Positions 34,567 to 47,384 of a stretch of DNA of 64,000 nt are shown here, piece after piece (position 1 is the first letter of the stretch; every line of letters begins with the position of its first letter). Made by a program: the position numbers and the translations under genes. The notes beneath the pieces were generated by a model that was given only the letters and a program-made list of their open reading frames with translations, was not told the origin of the DNA and ran no database searches. Origin of the DNA: Propionibacterium acidifaciens DSM 21887 (GTDB lineage Bacteria > Actinomycetota > Actinomycetes > Propionibacteriales > Propionibacteriaceae); contig NZ_AUFR01000001.1 of the NCBI RefSeq assembly GCF_000426605.1, positions 248,001-312,000 of the forward strand, read 5' to 3'.

Positions 34567-37341
34567 ATGTCCTCCCACCTGTACCGCCTCGGCCGCGCGG
34601 CCTACCGCCGACGCGTCCTCGTCGTCCTGGCCTGGCTGCTCGTCCTCGTCACCGGCATCGTCCTCATGAACACGCTGTCGAAGGGCACGAACGACACGGT
34701 GCGCATCCCCGGCTCGTCCTCGCAGAACGCCCTCGACACGCTGAACCACGTCTTCCCGCAGGTCTCCGGCACCTCGGCGAAGATCGTCGTCGCCATGCCC
34801 GAGGGCTCCTCGGTGAGCGCCCAGCCGGTGAAGGACGCGGTGGGCGCCGCCGTGGACGAGATCGACGCGCTCGACCAGGTCTCGACGGTCGCCTCCCCGT
34901 TCTCGTCGCTGGTCGACGGCGCCGTCTCCGACGACGACACGACGGCGATCATCACCGTGCAGTTCGACGGGCAGAAGAACGACCTGACCGGGGCGACACT
35001 CGACGCCGTGCGGGGCTCGGCGGCCCAGCTCCAGTCGAGAATCGGCGACGGCGCCCGGGTCGAGGTCGGCGGCTCGGCCTTCGACAACGTCATCCCGACG
35101 ATCTCCGTCACCGAGGCGATCGGCGTCGTGCTCGCGCTGATCTTCCTCATCATCTTCCTGCACAACGTCCTGGCCGCCTTCGTCCCGATCGTCATGGCGC
35201 TCGTGGGCGTGGGGGTCACCGAGTCGCTCGTCTACGCGGCCACCGGCGTCATGACCATCATGAGCACGACGGTGCTGCTGTCGGTGATGATCGGCCTGGC
35301 CGTCGGCATCGACTACTCGCTGTTCGTCATCTCCCGCTACCGGGACAACCTCGCGCAGGGTCTCGACCCGGAGGAGTCCGTCGCCCGGTCCATCGCGACG
35401 GCCGGCACCGCCGTGCTCTTCGCCGGCATGACGGTCGTCATCGCCCTCGTGGGCCTGTTCGTGGCGCGCATCCCCTTCCTCACGATCATGGGCGTCGCCT
35501 CGGCGTTCGGCGTCGCGACGGCGGTGTGCGTGGCCCTCACGCTGCTGCCCGCCACGCTCGGCTTCTTCGGCACCCGCATCACCCCGCGGGCGCGCCGCAG
35601 CCGCTCCGGCCGGGACGGCTTCTTCGGCCACTGGGTGCGCCTCGTCACCGCGCGCCCGCTCGTCACCATCGTCCTCGTCGTCGCGGCCGTCGCCGCCCTC
35701 GCCGTGCCGGCCACCGGTCTGAGGCTGTCGTTGCCCATGGAGAGCGCCGCCGAGGCCGGCACCGACGTGCGCACCACCTACGACACGATCAGCGACGAGT
35801 TCGGCCCCGGCTACAACGGCCCGCTCATCGTCGTGGTGAACGTGCTCGACAGCACCGACCCGATCGACGGCATGAACAGGCTCGGCGACGACCTGGCGAC
35901 GATCGACGGGGTCGCGCACATCGCCATGTCCACCCCCAACGAGTCGGGCACCTACGGCATCGTCCAGGTCATCCCGTCCGGCTCCCCCGACTCGGCCGCC
36001 ACCGCCGACCTCGTGCAGGCGCTGCGCGACCGGGGCCCGGCCATGGCCGACCGGTACGGCTTCCGCGACTTCGCGGTGACCGGCATCACGGCCGTCGCGG
36101 TCGACGTCTCGGCGAAGCTCACGAGCGCCCTGCTGCCCTACGGCGTCTTCGTCGTCGGCCTCTCGCTCGTCCTGCTCGTCATGGTCTTCGGCTCGATCGC
36201 CGTGCCGATCAAGGCGACCATCGGCTACCTGCTGTCGATCCTCGCCTCCTTCGGCGTGACGACGAGCATCTTCGTCGACGGTCACCTGGCGTCGCGGCTC
36301 GGCGCCGACTTCACCGGCTCGTTGATCTGCTTCCTGCCGATCATCGTCATGGGTGTCCTGTTCGGGCTGGCCATGGACTACGAGGTCTTCCTCGTCTCGC
36401 GCACCGCCGAGGAGTACGTCCACAGCGGCGACCCGGTGCAGGCCATCCACAACGGCTTCCGCAAGGCGGCCCCGGTGGTCAGCACGGCCGCGCTCATCAT
36501 GCTGAGCGTCTTCGCGATGTTCATCCCCGAGGGCAGCTCCGGCATCATCAAGCCGATCGCCACGGCCCTGACGGTCGGCGTCTTCGTCGACGCCTTCATC
36601 GTGCGCATGACCTTCGTCCCGGCGGTCCTCACACTGCTGGGACACCGGGCCTGGTCGATGCCCGAGCGGCTGGCCAGGGCGCTGCCCCGCTTCGACGTCG
36701 AGGGCGCGGGCCTGGCCCGTCAGCTCTCGCTCGAGGGCTGGCCCGCCGATCCCCGCGAGGCCGTCGCCACGCGCGCCATGGTCGTGCGAGACCGCAACGG
36801 CGCGGCGCTCAACCGTCCGATCGACCTCGACCTGCACCCCGGCCGGATCGCCGTCCTCACCGGGCCGGAGGGCTCGGGCAAGTCCGAGCTGATGCTCGGC
36901 CTCACCGGCCGACTCGCCGGCTTCGACGGCGACGCGCGGGTGGCCGGGCTCCTGCTGCCCGAGCGCAACGCCGCGGTCCGGTCCCGCAGCGTGCTGGCCT
37001 CCGGCGGCAAGGACGTCAACGGCGTCCTCGCCGAGGGGCTGCACCGCGGGGTCGCGCTGGCGGCCGTCGACGACGCGGACGCCGTCATCGGCGCGAACCG
37101 CACGGCCCGGGCCCGCGAGCTCATCGGCCGGCTCGTCGCGGACGGAGCCTGCGTCCTGCTCACCGGCGCGAACCCCGGTTCGGTCGCTCACGTGCTGCCC
37201 GCCGGCGCGGTCCCGGTCGAGATCCCGATGGAGCCGCCGCCGCAGCACGCCCGCCCGGCGCCGCAGCGCACCGGTGACACCGCCGGCGCGGACGAGCGGT
37301 CCGCCCGATCCACCATCCTTCTCGAGGAGGCCTCACGATGA
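34567..37341 (+). CDS. MMPL-family transporter with C-terminal P-loop (ABC-like) domain
   Basis: A 924-residue membrane protein. Residues 1-695 are a complete MMPL/RND transporter: span 1, a periplasmic porter domain, spans 2-6 with GLAVGIDYSLFVISRYRD, a second porter domain, and spans 7-12 with GLAMDYEVFLVSRTAEE. Such proteins export lipids or hydrophobic drugs using proton flow. Unusually, residues about 715-885 add a cytoplasmic nucleotide-binding-like domain with a perfect Walker A (GPEGSGKS, Gly766-Ser773) and a weak Walker-B-like LAAVDDAD; no ABC signature LSGGQ is evident. GAAGG precedes the ATG by ten bases. The stop overlaps the next gene by four bases. Confidence 0.88.
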   Translation: MSSHLYRLGRAAYRRRVLVVLAWLLVLVTGIVLMNTLSKGTNDTVRIPGSSSQNALDTLNHVFPQVSGTSAKIVVAMPEGSSVSAQPVKDAVGAAVDEIDALDQVSTVASPFSSLVDGAVSDDDTTAIITVQFDGQKNDLTGATLDAVRGSAAQLQSRIGDGARVEVGGSAFDNVIPTISVTEAIGVVLALIFLIIFLHNVLAAFVPIVMALVGVGVTESLVYAATGVMTIMSTTVLLSVMIGLAVGIDYSLFVISRYRDNLAQGLDPEESVARSIATAGTAVLFAGMTVVIALVGLFVARIPFLTIMGVASAFGVATAVCVALTLLPATLGFFGTRITPRARRSRSGRDGFFGHWVRLVTARPLVTIVLVVAAVAALAVPATGLRLSLPMESAAEAGTDVRTTYDTISDEFGPGYNGPLIVVVNVLDSTDPIDGMNRLGDDLATIDGVAHIAMSTPNESGTYGIVQVIPSGSPDSAATADLVQALRDRGPAMADRYGFRDFAVTGITAVAVDVSAKLTSALLPYGVFVVGLSLVLLVMVFGSIAVPIKATIGYLLSILASFGVTTSIFVDGHLASRLGADFTGSLICFLPIIVMGVLFGLAMDYEVFLVSRTAEEYVHSGDPVQAIHNGFRKAAPVVSTAALIMLSVFAMFIPEGSSGIIKPIATALTVGVFVDAFIVRMTFVPAVLTLLGHRAWSMPERLARALPRFDVEGAGLARQLSLEGWPADPREAVATRAMVVRDRNGAALNRPIDLDLHPGRIAVLTGPEGSGKSELMLGLTGRLAGFDGDARVAGLLLPERNAAVRSRSVLASGGKDVNGVLAEGLHRGVALAAVDDADAVIGANRTARARELIGRLVADGACVLLTGANPGSVAHVLPAGAVPVEIPMEPPPQHARPAPQRTGDTAGADERSARSTILLEEASR

Positions 37342-39572
37342 GAGCACGAACGATCGGCAATCTGCGGGGACGCGCCTCCTGGCGCACCTGGGTGGCGCTG
37401 CTGTGCGTGCCCGCCCTCCTCATGGGCGTCCTCGTGCTCGCCTTCCACGACCCCGGATCCCAACTGGACAAGGTGAACGCCGCCGTCGTGAACGACGACA
37501 CCCCGGTCACCGTCGACGGCCAGGTGCGCCCGATGGGCCGCCAGCTCGCCAAGGAGCTCGTCAACGCGAGCGGCGACGACTACAACTGGGTGCTCACCAC
37601 CGCAGACGACGCCTCCCAGGGCCTTGCCGACGGCGACTACTCGGTCGCCGTCGAGATCCCCTCGGACTTCTCGGCGAAGGCCACCTCGGTGGCCGGGAAC
37701 GACGCGGGCGCCGTCACCCAGGCCTCCGTGACGATCACCACGGCGGCCGACTCCCCGCTGCTCGACGCCCAGGTCGGCACGACACTGGCCGACGCCGCCG
37801 AGCGCTCGCTCGGCCAGCAGATCACCCAGACCTACGTCGACACGGTCCTCACGAGCATGGGGACTCTGCATGACGGGCTGTCGACAGCGGCGGACGGGGC
37901 CGACGAACTGTCCGCCGGCACGACGAGCGCCGATGACGGCGCCTCCCGACTCGCCGACGGCGCCGGCACGCTGGCGGACGGCATGGACACCCTGGCGACC
38001 GGCCAGCAGGGCCTCGCCGACGGCCTCGGCCAGCTGCAGACCCGGACCGCCGACCTGCCGAACCAGACCCAGCAGCTCGCCGACGGCGCCTCCCGGCTGG
38101 CCACCGGCGCCCACCAGGTGTCCGACGGCACGACGGACGTCGTGAACGGGGCGAACCGGCTCGCCGGCGCGAACCAGACCCTCAGCTCCGGGGCGAGCAC
38201 CCTGTCGGGCGGCGCCTCCCAGCTGGCCGGCGCCCTGTCGGGCGCCCAGCAGCAGCTCACCGGTCTGCCCGACCAGACCCAGCAGCTCGCCGACGGCGCC
38301 GCCGGAGTGAGCACCGGGGTCGACACCGTCGCCACCTCCGTGACCCAGCTCCAGCAGGCCGCGAACGCCTGCGCCCAGGGCGTCACGGCGTACTGCCAGG
38401 GCGTCGCCGACGGGCTGGACCAGCTGGGCGGGCAGATGGGCGCCCTGCAGTCCGGGGCCTCCCAGGTCGCCACCGGCACCTCGGCCCTCAGCACGAGCGC
38501 CGCCGGGCTGTCCGGCGGCATCGGCGAGGCGGCCGACAGCGCCGGCCGGCTCGCGGACGGGGCGGGCTCGCTCGCCGACGGCGCCTCCCAGGCCGCCGCC
38601 GGCGCGAACGATCTCGCCTCCGGCGCGACGAACCTCCAGTCCGGCGCCCAGCAGGTCGCCACCGGCGCGGACGGCCTCTCCGGCGCCACGAGCACCCTGG
38701 CCTCATCCTCGCAGTCCCTCGTCGACGCCATCTCCTCGGCCAAGAGCGGGGCCGACCAGCTCGTCACCGGCATGAACACGGCCCGGGACGGCTCGCACTC
38801 GCTCGCCGACGGCGCCCGGAGCCTCCACGACGGCACCACCGGGCTCAAGGACGGCGCCGGCACGCTCGCGAGCAGCCTGCGCGACGCCTCGAACCAGGTG
38901 CCCAGCTACACCTCCGACCAGCGCGACCAGATCTCCGACGTCGTCACGACCCCTCTCGTCTCCACGACGAGCGGTCTGGGCTCCTACACCCGCTCGGCGG
39001 TCGCCCTGTTCGGGGTCGTGGCCCTGTGGGTGGCGGCCATCGCCTTCAGCGCGGTGAGCCCCGCGATCACGAGGACGGCCTTCGAGTCGAACCTGCCGAC
39101 CTGGCAGCTGGCGCTGCGCTCGCTCGGCCCGACCCTGCTGTTCTCCGCGGCCTGCGGCCTCATCGTCGGCGCCGTCGCGGCCCTCGCCCTGCACCCGGGG
39201 CTCGGGGCCTTCTTCGCCGTCGCCGCGGCGGCATTCGTCATCGAGCTCGTCTTCCTCGCCATCAACCAGGCCCTCGGCTCCGTCCACCGCATCGGGGGGC
39301 CCGTCGTGGCACTGGCCGTGCTCATCCTGGCCGTCGTCGGCGGCGTCTGGTCAGCCCAGCCCGCCTGGATGCAGTCGGTCGCCGGCTTCCTGCCGACCGA
39401 TCCCTCGGTGGGTCTCCTGCGCGCCATGGCGGTGCCCACGAGCGCCGGCCTGGCCGGCATGATCGCGGCGCTCCTGGTGTGGTGGCTGGTTGCGGTCGTC
39501 GCGCTCGTCGTCCTGACCGGCCGTTCGCGCACGACGACACTCCCCGCGACCACGGATCCGACGCTCGGGTGA
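37338..39572 (+). CDS. YhgE/Pip-family membrane protein
   Basis: A 744-residue protein of the YhgE/Pip (ABC-2-like) class. One N-terminal membrane span (about 16-36) leads to a large extracytoplasmic region. Residues about 170-520 consist of many repeats of the type LADGAxxLxxGAxxVxxG, a heptad-like, coiled-coil-forming pattern typical of Pip proteins. About five or six membrane spans finish the protein (545-735). It overlaps the MMPL gene by four bases (ATGA), so the two should be made together, probably as one envelope export system. Known relatives include phage-infection protein and the ESX-linked YueB/Pip; the substrate here is unknown. Confidence 0.85.
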   Translation: MRARTIGNLRGRASWRTWVALLCVPALLMGVLVLAFHDPGSQLDKVNAAVVNDDTPVTVDGQVRPMGRQLAKELVNASGDDYNWVLTTADDASQGLADGDYSVAVEIPSDFSAKATSVAGNDAGAVTQASVTITTAADSPLLDAQVGTTLADAAERSLGQQITQTYVDTVLTSMGTLHDGLSTAADGADELSAGTTSADDGASRLADGAGTLADGMDTLATGQQGLADGLGQLQTRTADLPNQTQQLADGASRLATGAHQVSDGTTDVVNGANRLAGANQTLSSGASTLSGGASQLAGALSGAQQQLTGLPDQTQQLADGAAGVSTGVDTVATSVTQLQQAANACAQGVTAYCQGVADGLDQLGGQMGALQSGASQVATGTSALSTSAAGLSGGIGEAADSAGRLADGAGSLADGASQAAAGANDLASGATNLQSGAQQVATGADGLSGATSTLASSSQSLVDAISSAKSGADQLVTGMNTARDGSHSLADGARSLHDGTTGLKDGAGTLASSLRDASNQVPSYTSDQRDQISDVVTTPLVSTTSGLGSYTRSAVALFGVVALWVAAIAFSAVSPAITRTAFESNLPTWQLALRSLGPTLLFSAACGLIVGAVAALALHPGLGAFFAVAAAAFVIELVFLAINQALGSVHRIGGPVVALAVLILAVVGGVWSAQPAWMQSVAGFLPTDPSVGLLRAMAVPTSAGLAGMIAALLVWWLVAVVALVVLTGRSRTTTLPATTDPTLG

Positions 39573-39597
39573 GCGGCTCGGGACGGGGTGCGCGACA

Positions 39598-40308
39598 ATG
39601 AGTGCGATGAACATCGTCGAAGCAGCGGGGAAGGCCGCCGGCACGGTCGGCAAGGGCCGCCACGGCAGACGCCGGGCGGCGACCCGCGCCGCCCTCGTCC
39701 AGGCGGCGCAGCAGCTCATCGCCGAGGGGCGCACCGATGTCCCGATCTCGACGATCACCGAGCTCGCCGACGTGGGCTTCGGCTCGTTCTACAACCACTT
39801 CAAGACGAAGGAGCAGCTGTTCTCGGTGGCCTTCGCCGAGGCGATGGAAGGCTTCAGCCTCACCCTGGGACGGCTCATCAAGGGCGTCGACGACCCGGCC
39901 AGGGCCGTGGCGATCGGTTTCCGCGTCATCGGGCGGGTCGCCGAGGTGGCCCCCGGCTTCGCCTCGCTCGTGACCCGCTCCGGGCCGGCCTCGCTGCTGT
40001 TCGACGGCGCCCTGCGCCAGACCTCCGTACACCTCATCGGCCGGGGCATCCGGTCCGGGCGGTTCTCCCTGCCGAGCGCGGAGGTCGCCTACGCGGCGAT
40101 CGGCGGATCCCTCCTGGGGGTGGTCTCCTGGCTCCTGTCCGAGCCCGGCGAGAGCACCGAGGACGTCGTCGATGCCCTCGCGGCGGGCGTCCTGCGCATG
40201 CTCGGCCTGCCCGACGACGAGTCGGAGCTCATCGCGCGCGAGGAGCTGCCCGAGTGCATCCCTGACGAGTCGCTGGCCGCGCTGGCCACCTTCGTCAAGG
40301 CGTCCTGA
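39598..40308 (+). CDS. TetR-family transcriptional regulator
   Basis: A 236-residue regulator. The helix-turn-helix is at about residues 25-70, with ISTITELADVGFGSFYNHFKTKEQLF being the recognisable core. The C-terminal ligand domain is family-typical but unspecific. It lies 25 bases after the YhgE-like gene on the same strand and probably represses the MMPL-YhgE operon. The start is uncertain: ATG 39598 is used, but GACAAT (39594-39599) lies seven bases before a second ATG at 39607, which fits the leaderless pattern seen elsewhere. Confidence 0.88.
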   Translation: MSAMNIVEAAGKAAGTVGKGRHGRRRAATRAALVQAAQQLIAEGRTDVPISTITELADVGFGSFYNHFKTKEQLFSVAFAEAMEGFSLTLGRLIKGVDDPARAVAIGFRVIGRVAEVAPGFASLVTRSGPASLLFDGALRQTSVHLIGRGIRSGRFSLPSAEVAYAAIGGSLLGVVSWLLSEPGESTEDVVDALAAGVLRMLGLPDDESELIAREELPECIPDESLAALATFVKAS

Positions 40309-40336
40309 CCGGCGTTCCGGCCCGGACAGGGACGGC

Positions 40337-41146
40337 TCAGCGCAGGACGAGCGCGGACGCCGCGTCGCGCAGCGCGGCCGGGTCGGGTCCGGCCCGCAGC
40401 ACCCCGCGCGAGGCGCTCGGCAGCACCCGGTCGACGGCGTCGCCGAAGATGCCGGCGAGGGACTCGACGGTGCCGCCCTGGGCGCCGATGCCAGGCGCCA
40501 GCACCCAACCCGTGAAGCCCGCCAGGTCGATGCCAGCGCTCTCGCGCGTGGCGCCGATGACGAGGCCGATGTCGTCGAGGCCGGTCCGGTCGTTCTCGGC
40601 GCGGGCGGCGTCGAGCACCCGCTGGGCGACGCTGCGGCCCCCGGCGTCGGCGAGCTGGACATCCCCGCCCTCGGGATTGCTCGTGCGGCACAGGACGAAC
40701 AGGCCGCGGCCCGTCCCGTGGGCCAGGTCGACGGCCGGGCGCAGCGACTCGAAGCCCAGGTAGGGGCTCACGGTGATCGAGTCGGCCGCCAGCGGGGCGC
40801 CGTCGGCCAGGGTGGCCCTGGCGTAGGCGTCCATCGTCGAACCGATGTCGCCGCGCTTGACGTCGAGGATCGACAGGGCGCCGGCCTGGGCGATGTCGCC
40901 CAGGACGCGCTGGAGCGCGGCGAGGCCGGCGGGGCCGAAGACCTCGAAGAAGGCGCTCTGGGGCTTGAAGACCGCGACCTGCTCGCCGAGGGCCTCGACG
41001 GCGCGGCGGGCCATCGTCTCGATGCCCGCGGCGTCGTGGTCCAGACCCCAGTCGCGGACGATCCGCTCGTGGGGGTCGAGGCCGACGCACAGCCGGCCGC
41101 GCTGGGCTGTGGCGGCGGCGAGCCGCGCACCGAAGGACTCCGTCAT
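40337..41146 (-). CDS. pyrF: Orotidine 5'-phosphate decarboxylase
   Basis: A 269-residue TIM-barrel enzyme that makes UMP from OMP, of the larger type common in actinobacteria. The catalytic motif LDVKRGDIGST contains Lys96; GLDPHERI near residue 21 and FKPQSAFFE near 59 are also typical. ATG 41146 gives a family-like N-terminus; an ATG at 41164 overlaps the pyrD stop as ATGA and would add six residues. It is the last gene of carA-carB-pyrD-pyrF and converges with the TetR gene 28 bases away. Confidence 0.94.
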   Translation of the reverse strand: MTESFGARLAAATAQRGRLCVGLDPHERIVRDWGLDHDAAGIETMARRAVEALGEQVAVFKPQSAFFEVFGPAGLAALQRVLGDIAQAGALSILDVKRGDIGSTMDAYARATLADGAPLAADSITVSPYLGFESLRPAVDLAHGTGRGLFVLCRTSNPEGGDVQLADAGGRSVAQRVLDAARAENDRTGLDDIGLVIGATRESAGIDLAGFTGWVLAPGIGAQGGTVESLAGIFGDAVDRVLPSASRGVLRAGPDPAALRDAASALVLR

Positions 41147-41160
41147 CGTCGTCCCCGCTC

Positions 41161-42249
41161 TCATTCCGGGCGGCACAGCTTGTTGATGCCCATGACGAGG
41201 GCGGGGCCCTCGAAGATGAAGCCGGTGTAGACCTGCACGAGCCGGGCCCCGGCGTCAAACATGGCCTGGGCGTCCGCGGGCGTCATGATGCCGCCGACGC
41301 CCATGACCGGGAGCCCGGTGCGGTGGGTGATCCAGCCCACGCGCTCGAGGGCCATCGCCGTGAGGGGCCGGCCGGACAGGCCACCCGCCTGGCCCGCCAG
41401 GTGTCGGTCGGCCGGGGCGAGGCCCTCGCGCCCCATGGTGGTGTTCGTCGCGATGATGCCGGCGATGCCGGCGCCCTCGCAGGCCGTGAGGAGGTCGTCG
41501 AGCTGGCCGGCGGACAGGTCGGGGGCGAGCTTGACGAAGACCGGGACGGGATGCTCGGGGTCGAGCTCGCGGGCGCGGCCGACGAGCGCGCCGGTCAGCT
41601 CCTCGATCTCGCGCTGGCTCTGGAGGCTGCGCAGCCCCGGCGTGTTGGGGCTCGAGACGTTGATGGCGATGTAGTCGGCGTACGGCGCGAGGGCCTCGAG
41701 GCTGAACAGGTAGTCCGGCACGGCCTCGGCGAGCGGGGTCTTCTTCGTCTTGCCGATGGAGACGCCCATCGGCGCGCCCAGCCGGTTGTTGCCGCGTCGG
41801 ACGCCGGCTGCGTCGAGCTTGGCCGCCATCGCCTCGGCGCCGTTGTTGTTGAAGCCCATCCGGTTGATGATCGCCTCGGAACGGACGAGCCGGAACAGGC
41901 GGGGGCGCGGGTTGCCGGGCTGGGCGTGGCGGGTGACGGTGCCGAGCTCGGCGAAGCCGAAGCCGAGCGAGGCCCACGCAGCGGCGGCCACGGCGTCCTT
42001 GTCGAGGCCGGCGGCGACGCCGACCCGGCCCGGGAAGTGGATGCCGGCCACGTCGACCGGGTCGCGGTCGGTGCCGAGGAGGCGCTCGACGAGCCCGAGC
42101 AGCGGCTCGGGCAGGTGGCCCAGCGTCGAGATGAGCTGGCCGTGGATCCTCTCCGGGTCGCCGCCGTGCATGCGGAACAGCACGGGTCGGACGACCTCCC
42201 TGTAGCCGCAGCGGATGGCCCGCACGTACAATTCGTCGGCACTGGGCAT
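41161..42249 (-). CDS. pyrD: Dihydroorotate dehydrogenase, class 2 (quinone-dependent)
   Basis: A 362-residue FMN enzyme oxidising dihydroorotate to orotate and passing electrons to quinone. The N-terminal helical extension (about 40 residues) that docks to the membrane marks class 2. FMN and active-site motifs: GVAAGLDKDA, NRMGFNNNG, YIAINVSSPNTPGLR and VGVGGIMT. GAGGAG lies upstream of ATG 42249. It is 30 bases after carB. Confidence 0.95.
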   Translation of the reverse strand: MPSADELYVRAIRCGYREVVRPVLFRMHGGDPERIHGQLISTLGHLPEPLLGLVERLLGTDRDPVDVAGIHFPGRVGVAAGLDKDAVAAAAWASLGFGFAELGTVTRHAQPGNPRPRLFRLVRSEAIINRMGFNNNGAEAMAAKLDAAGVRRGNNRLGAPMGVSIGKTKKTPLAEAVPDYLFSLEALAPYADYIAINVSSPNTPGLRSLQSQREIEELTGALVGRARELDPEHPVPVFVKLAPDLSAGQLDDLLTACEGAGIAGIIATNTTMGREGLAPADRHLAGQAGGLSGRPLTAMALERVGWITHRTGLPVMGVGGIMTPADAQAMFDAGARLVQVYTGFIFEGPALVMGINKLCRPE

Positions 42250-42279
42250 GACCGGTCTCCTCGTTCTCGTGTGCCTGCT

Positions 42280-45599
<3,320 letters not shown>

Positions 45600-45600
<1 letters not shown>

Positions 45601-46754
45601 CAGGCCTGCTCCCCCGCCGTGGTCGTGCGTGCATTGTCGGCCATCATCGCGACGAACTCGTCGAAGAGGTACGAGGCGTCGTGCGGGCCGGCGGCCGCCT
45701 CGGGGTGGTACTGCACCGAGAAGGCGACGAGCCGGCCGTCGCGGGTCAGTCGCAGACCCTCGACGACGCCGTCGTTGAGGCAGACGTGCGAGACCTCGAC
45801 GCGCCCGTACGCCGTGTCGACCGGGTGGTCGGTCGGCGCGTCGACGGCGAAGCCGTGGTTGTGGGCCGTGATCCCGATCCTGCCGGTGGCGCGGTCGAGG
45901 ACCGGCTGGTTGATGCCGCGGTGGCCGTACTTGAGCTTGTAGGTGTCGAAGCCCAGGGCCCGGCCGAGCACCTGGTTGCCCATGCAGATGCCGAACAGCG
46001 GCAGGCCCGCGGCGAGCGCCCTGCGGCACAGCTCGGCGGCGGCGGCGGCGGTCGACGGGTCGCCCGGCCCGTTGGACAGGAAGAGGCCGTCGGGGCCGAT
46101 GGCCCGCACCTGCTCCCAGTCGGCGGTGGCGGGCAGCACGTGGACCTCGATGCCGCGCTCGGACAGGCGGTGCGGGGTCATGGACTTGATGCCGAGGTCG
46201 ATGGCGACGACGGTGAACCGCTTCTCGCCCCGGGCCGGCACGACATAGGGCCTCGCCGTCGTGACGCGCCGGACGAGGTCGGCGCCGGCCATCGGCGGGA
46301 CGCGCCGGACCCGGGCCAGGAGGGCGTCGACGTCGGCACCGAGGGAGCTGATGCCGACCCGCATGGCACCGCGCTCGCGCAGATGGCGGGTCAGGGCGCG
46401 GGTGTCGATGGCGGAGATGCCGACGACGCCCTGCCGCACGAGCTCCTCGTCGAGGCTGCGCCTGCTGCGCCAGTTCGAGGGAACCCGGGAGGGATCGCGC
46501 ACGACGTAGCCGGCGACCCAGATGCGACCGGACTCGTCGTCCTCGTCATTCCAGCCGGTATTGCCGATGTGGGGTGCGGTGGCCACGACCACCTGGCCCT
46601 CGTAGCTGGGATCGGTGAGGGTCTCCTGGTAGCCGGTCATGCCGGTGGAGAACACCGCCTCGCCGAAGGTCTCGCCGAGGGCCCCGAAGGCCCGGCCGTG
46701 GAAGACCCGGCCGTCCTCGAGAACCAGGATCGCGTCTTTTCCGTGCGCGCTCAT
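45600..46754 (-). CDS. carA: Carbamoyl-phosphate synthase small chain
   Basis: A 384-residue glutaminase subunit delivering ammonia to CarB. The class I amidotransferase domain has the nucleophile in [10 protein letters not shown] and the His/Glu pair in [17 protein letters not shown] 46754 has GAAGGA five bases upstream; the ATG at 46760 would be too close to that site. It is the first gene of carA-carB-pyrD-pyrF. The rest of the pyr genes (pyrR, pyrB, pyrC), often upstream, are not here: nusB lies upstream instead. Confidence 0.96.
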
Positions 46755-46868
46755 GACCATCCTTCCCCGCCCTGAGCGGGCCGCGAGTACGAGACCTGGG
46801 CTGAGTTCTCGGGGGAACGATACCAGTGCGCCGGCCCCGCCCCGACAGCCACGGCGCGGCCGGACGGC

Positions 46869-47384
46869 TCACTCGGAGTCGTTCCCGGGGCGCGTGTCGG
46901 CGGCCCTGTTCAGCAGGCCGCTGAGGAAGGCGACGGACTCGTCGCTGCTCAGCTCGTTGGCGAGTTCGAGGGCCTCGCTGATGGCGATCCGCGGGGCGAT
47001 GCCGGTGCGGTCCAGCTCCCACACGGCGATGCGGGCCAGGTTGCGGTCGACGCGGGGCATGCGTTCGAGCGTCCAGTCGCCGCTCAGGCATTCGGCGATG
47101 CGGCGGTCGACCTCGCCGGCGTGCTCCCAGTAGCCGTGCAGAACCGTGGCGGCGTACTCGCGCACGTCGGGCTCGCCCTGGGCGGCACGGCGCGCGAGCA
47201 CCGCGTCGAGGGACTCGTCGCGCAGCTCGGCCTGGAAGAGGACGTCGAGCGCCTGCTTGCGGGCCTTGGTCCGGGTGGAGTGGTGGGCGCCCGCGAAGTC
47301 GGTGCTGGCCACCTTCACCGCGCCGGGCACCGGGGGGTGCTCCCCCGGTGCCAGCGCGATGACCCGTTCGTCGTCTGCGTCCAT
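46869..47384 (-). CDS. nusB: Transcription antitermination factor NusB
   Basis: A 171-residue all-helical RNA-binding protein acting with NusE in rRNA antitermination. The family core runs from STRTKARKQALDVLFQAEL to VDRNLARIAVWEL and AISEALELANELSSDESVAFLSGLLN (in parts). About 35 extra N-terminal residues precede it; a later start is possible. The ATG overlaps the efp stop by one base (TGATG), the usual efp-nusB pairing. Confidence 0.93.
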   Translation of the reverse strand: MDADDERVIALAPGEHPPVPGAVKVASTDFAGAHHSTRTKARKQALDVLFQAELRDESLDAVLARRAAQGEPDVREYAATVLHGYWEHAGEVDRRIAECLSGDWTLERMPRVDRNLARIAVWELDRTGIAPRIAISEALELANELSSDESVAFLSGLLNRAADTRPGNDSE

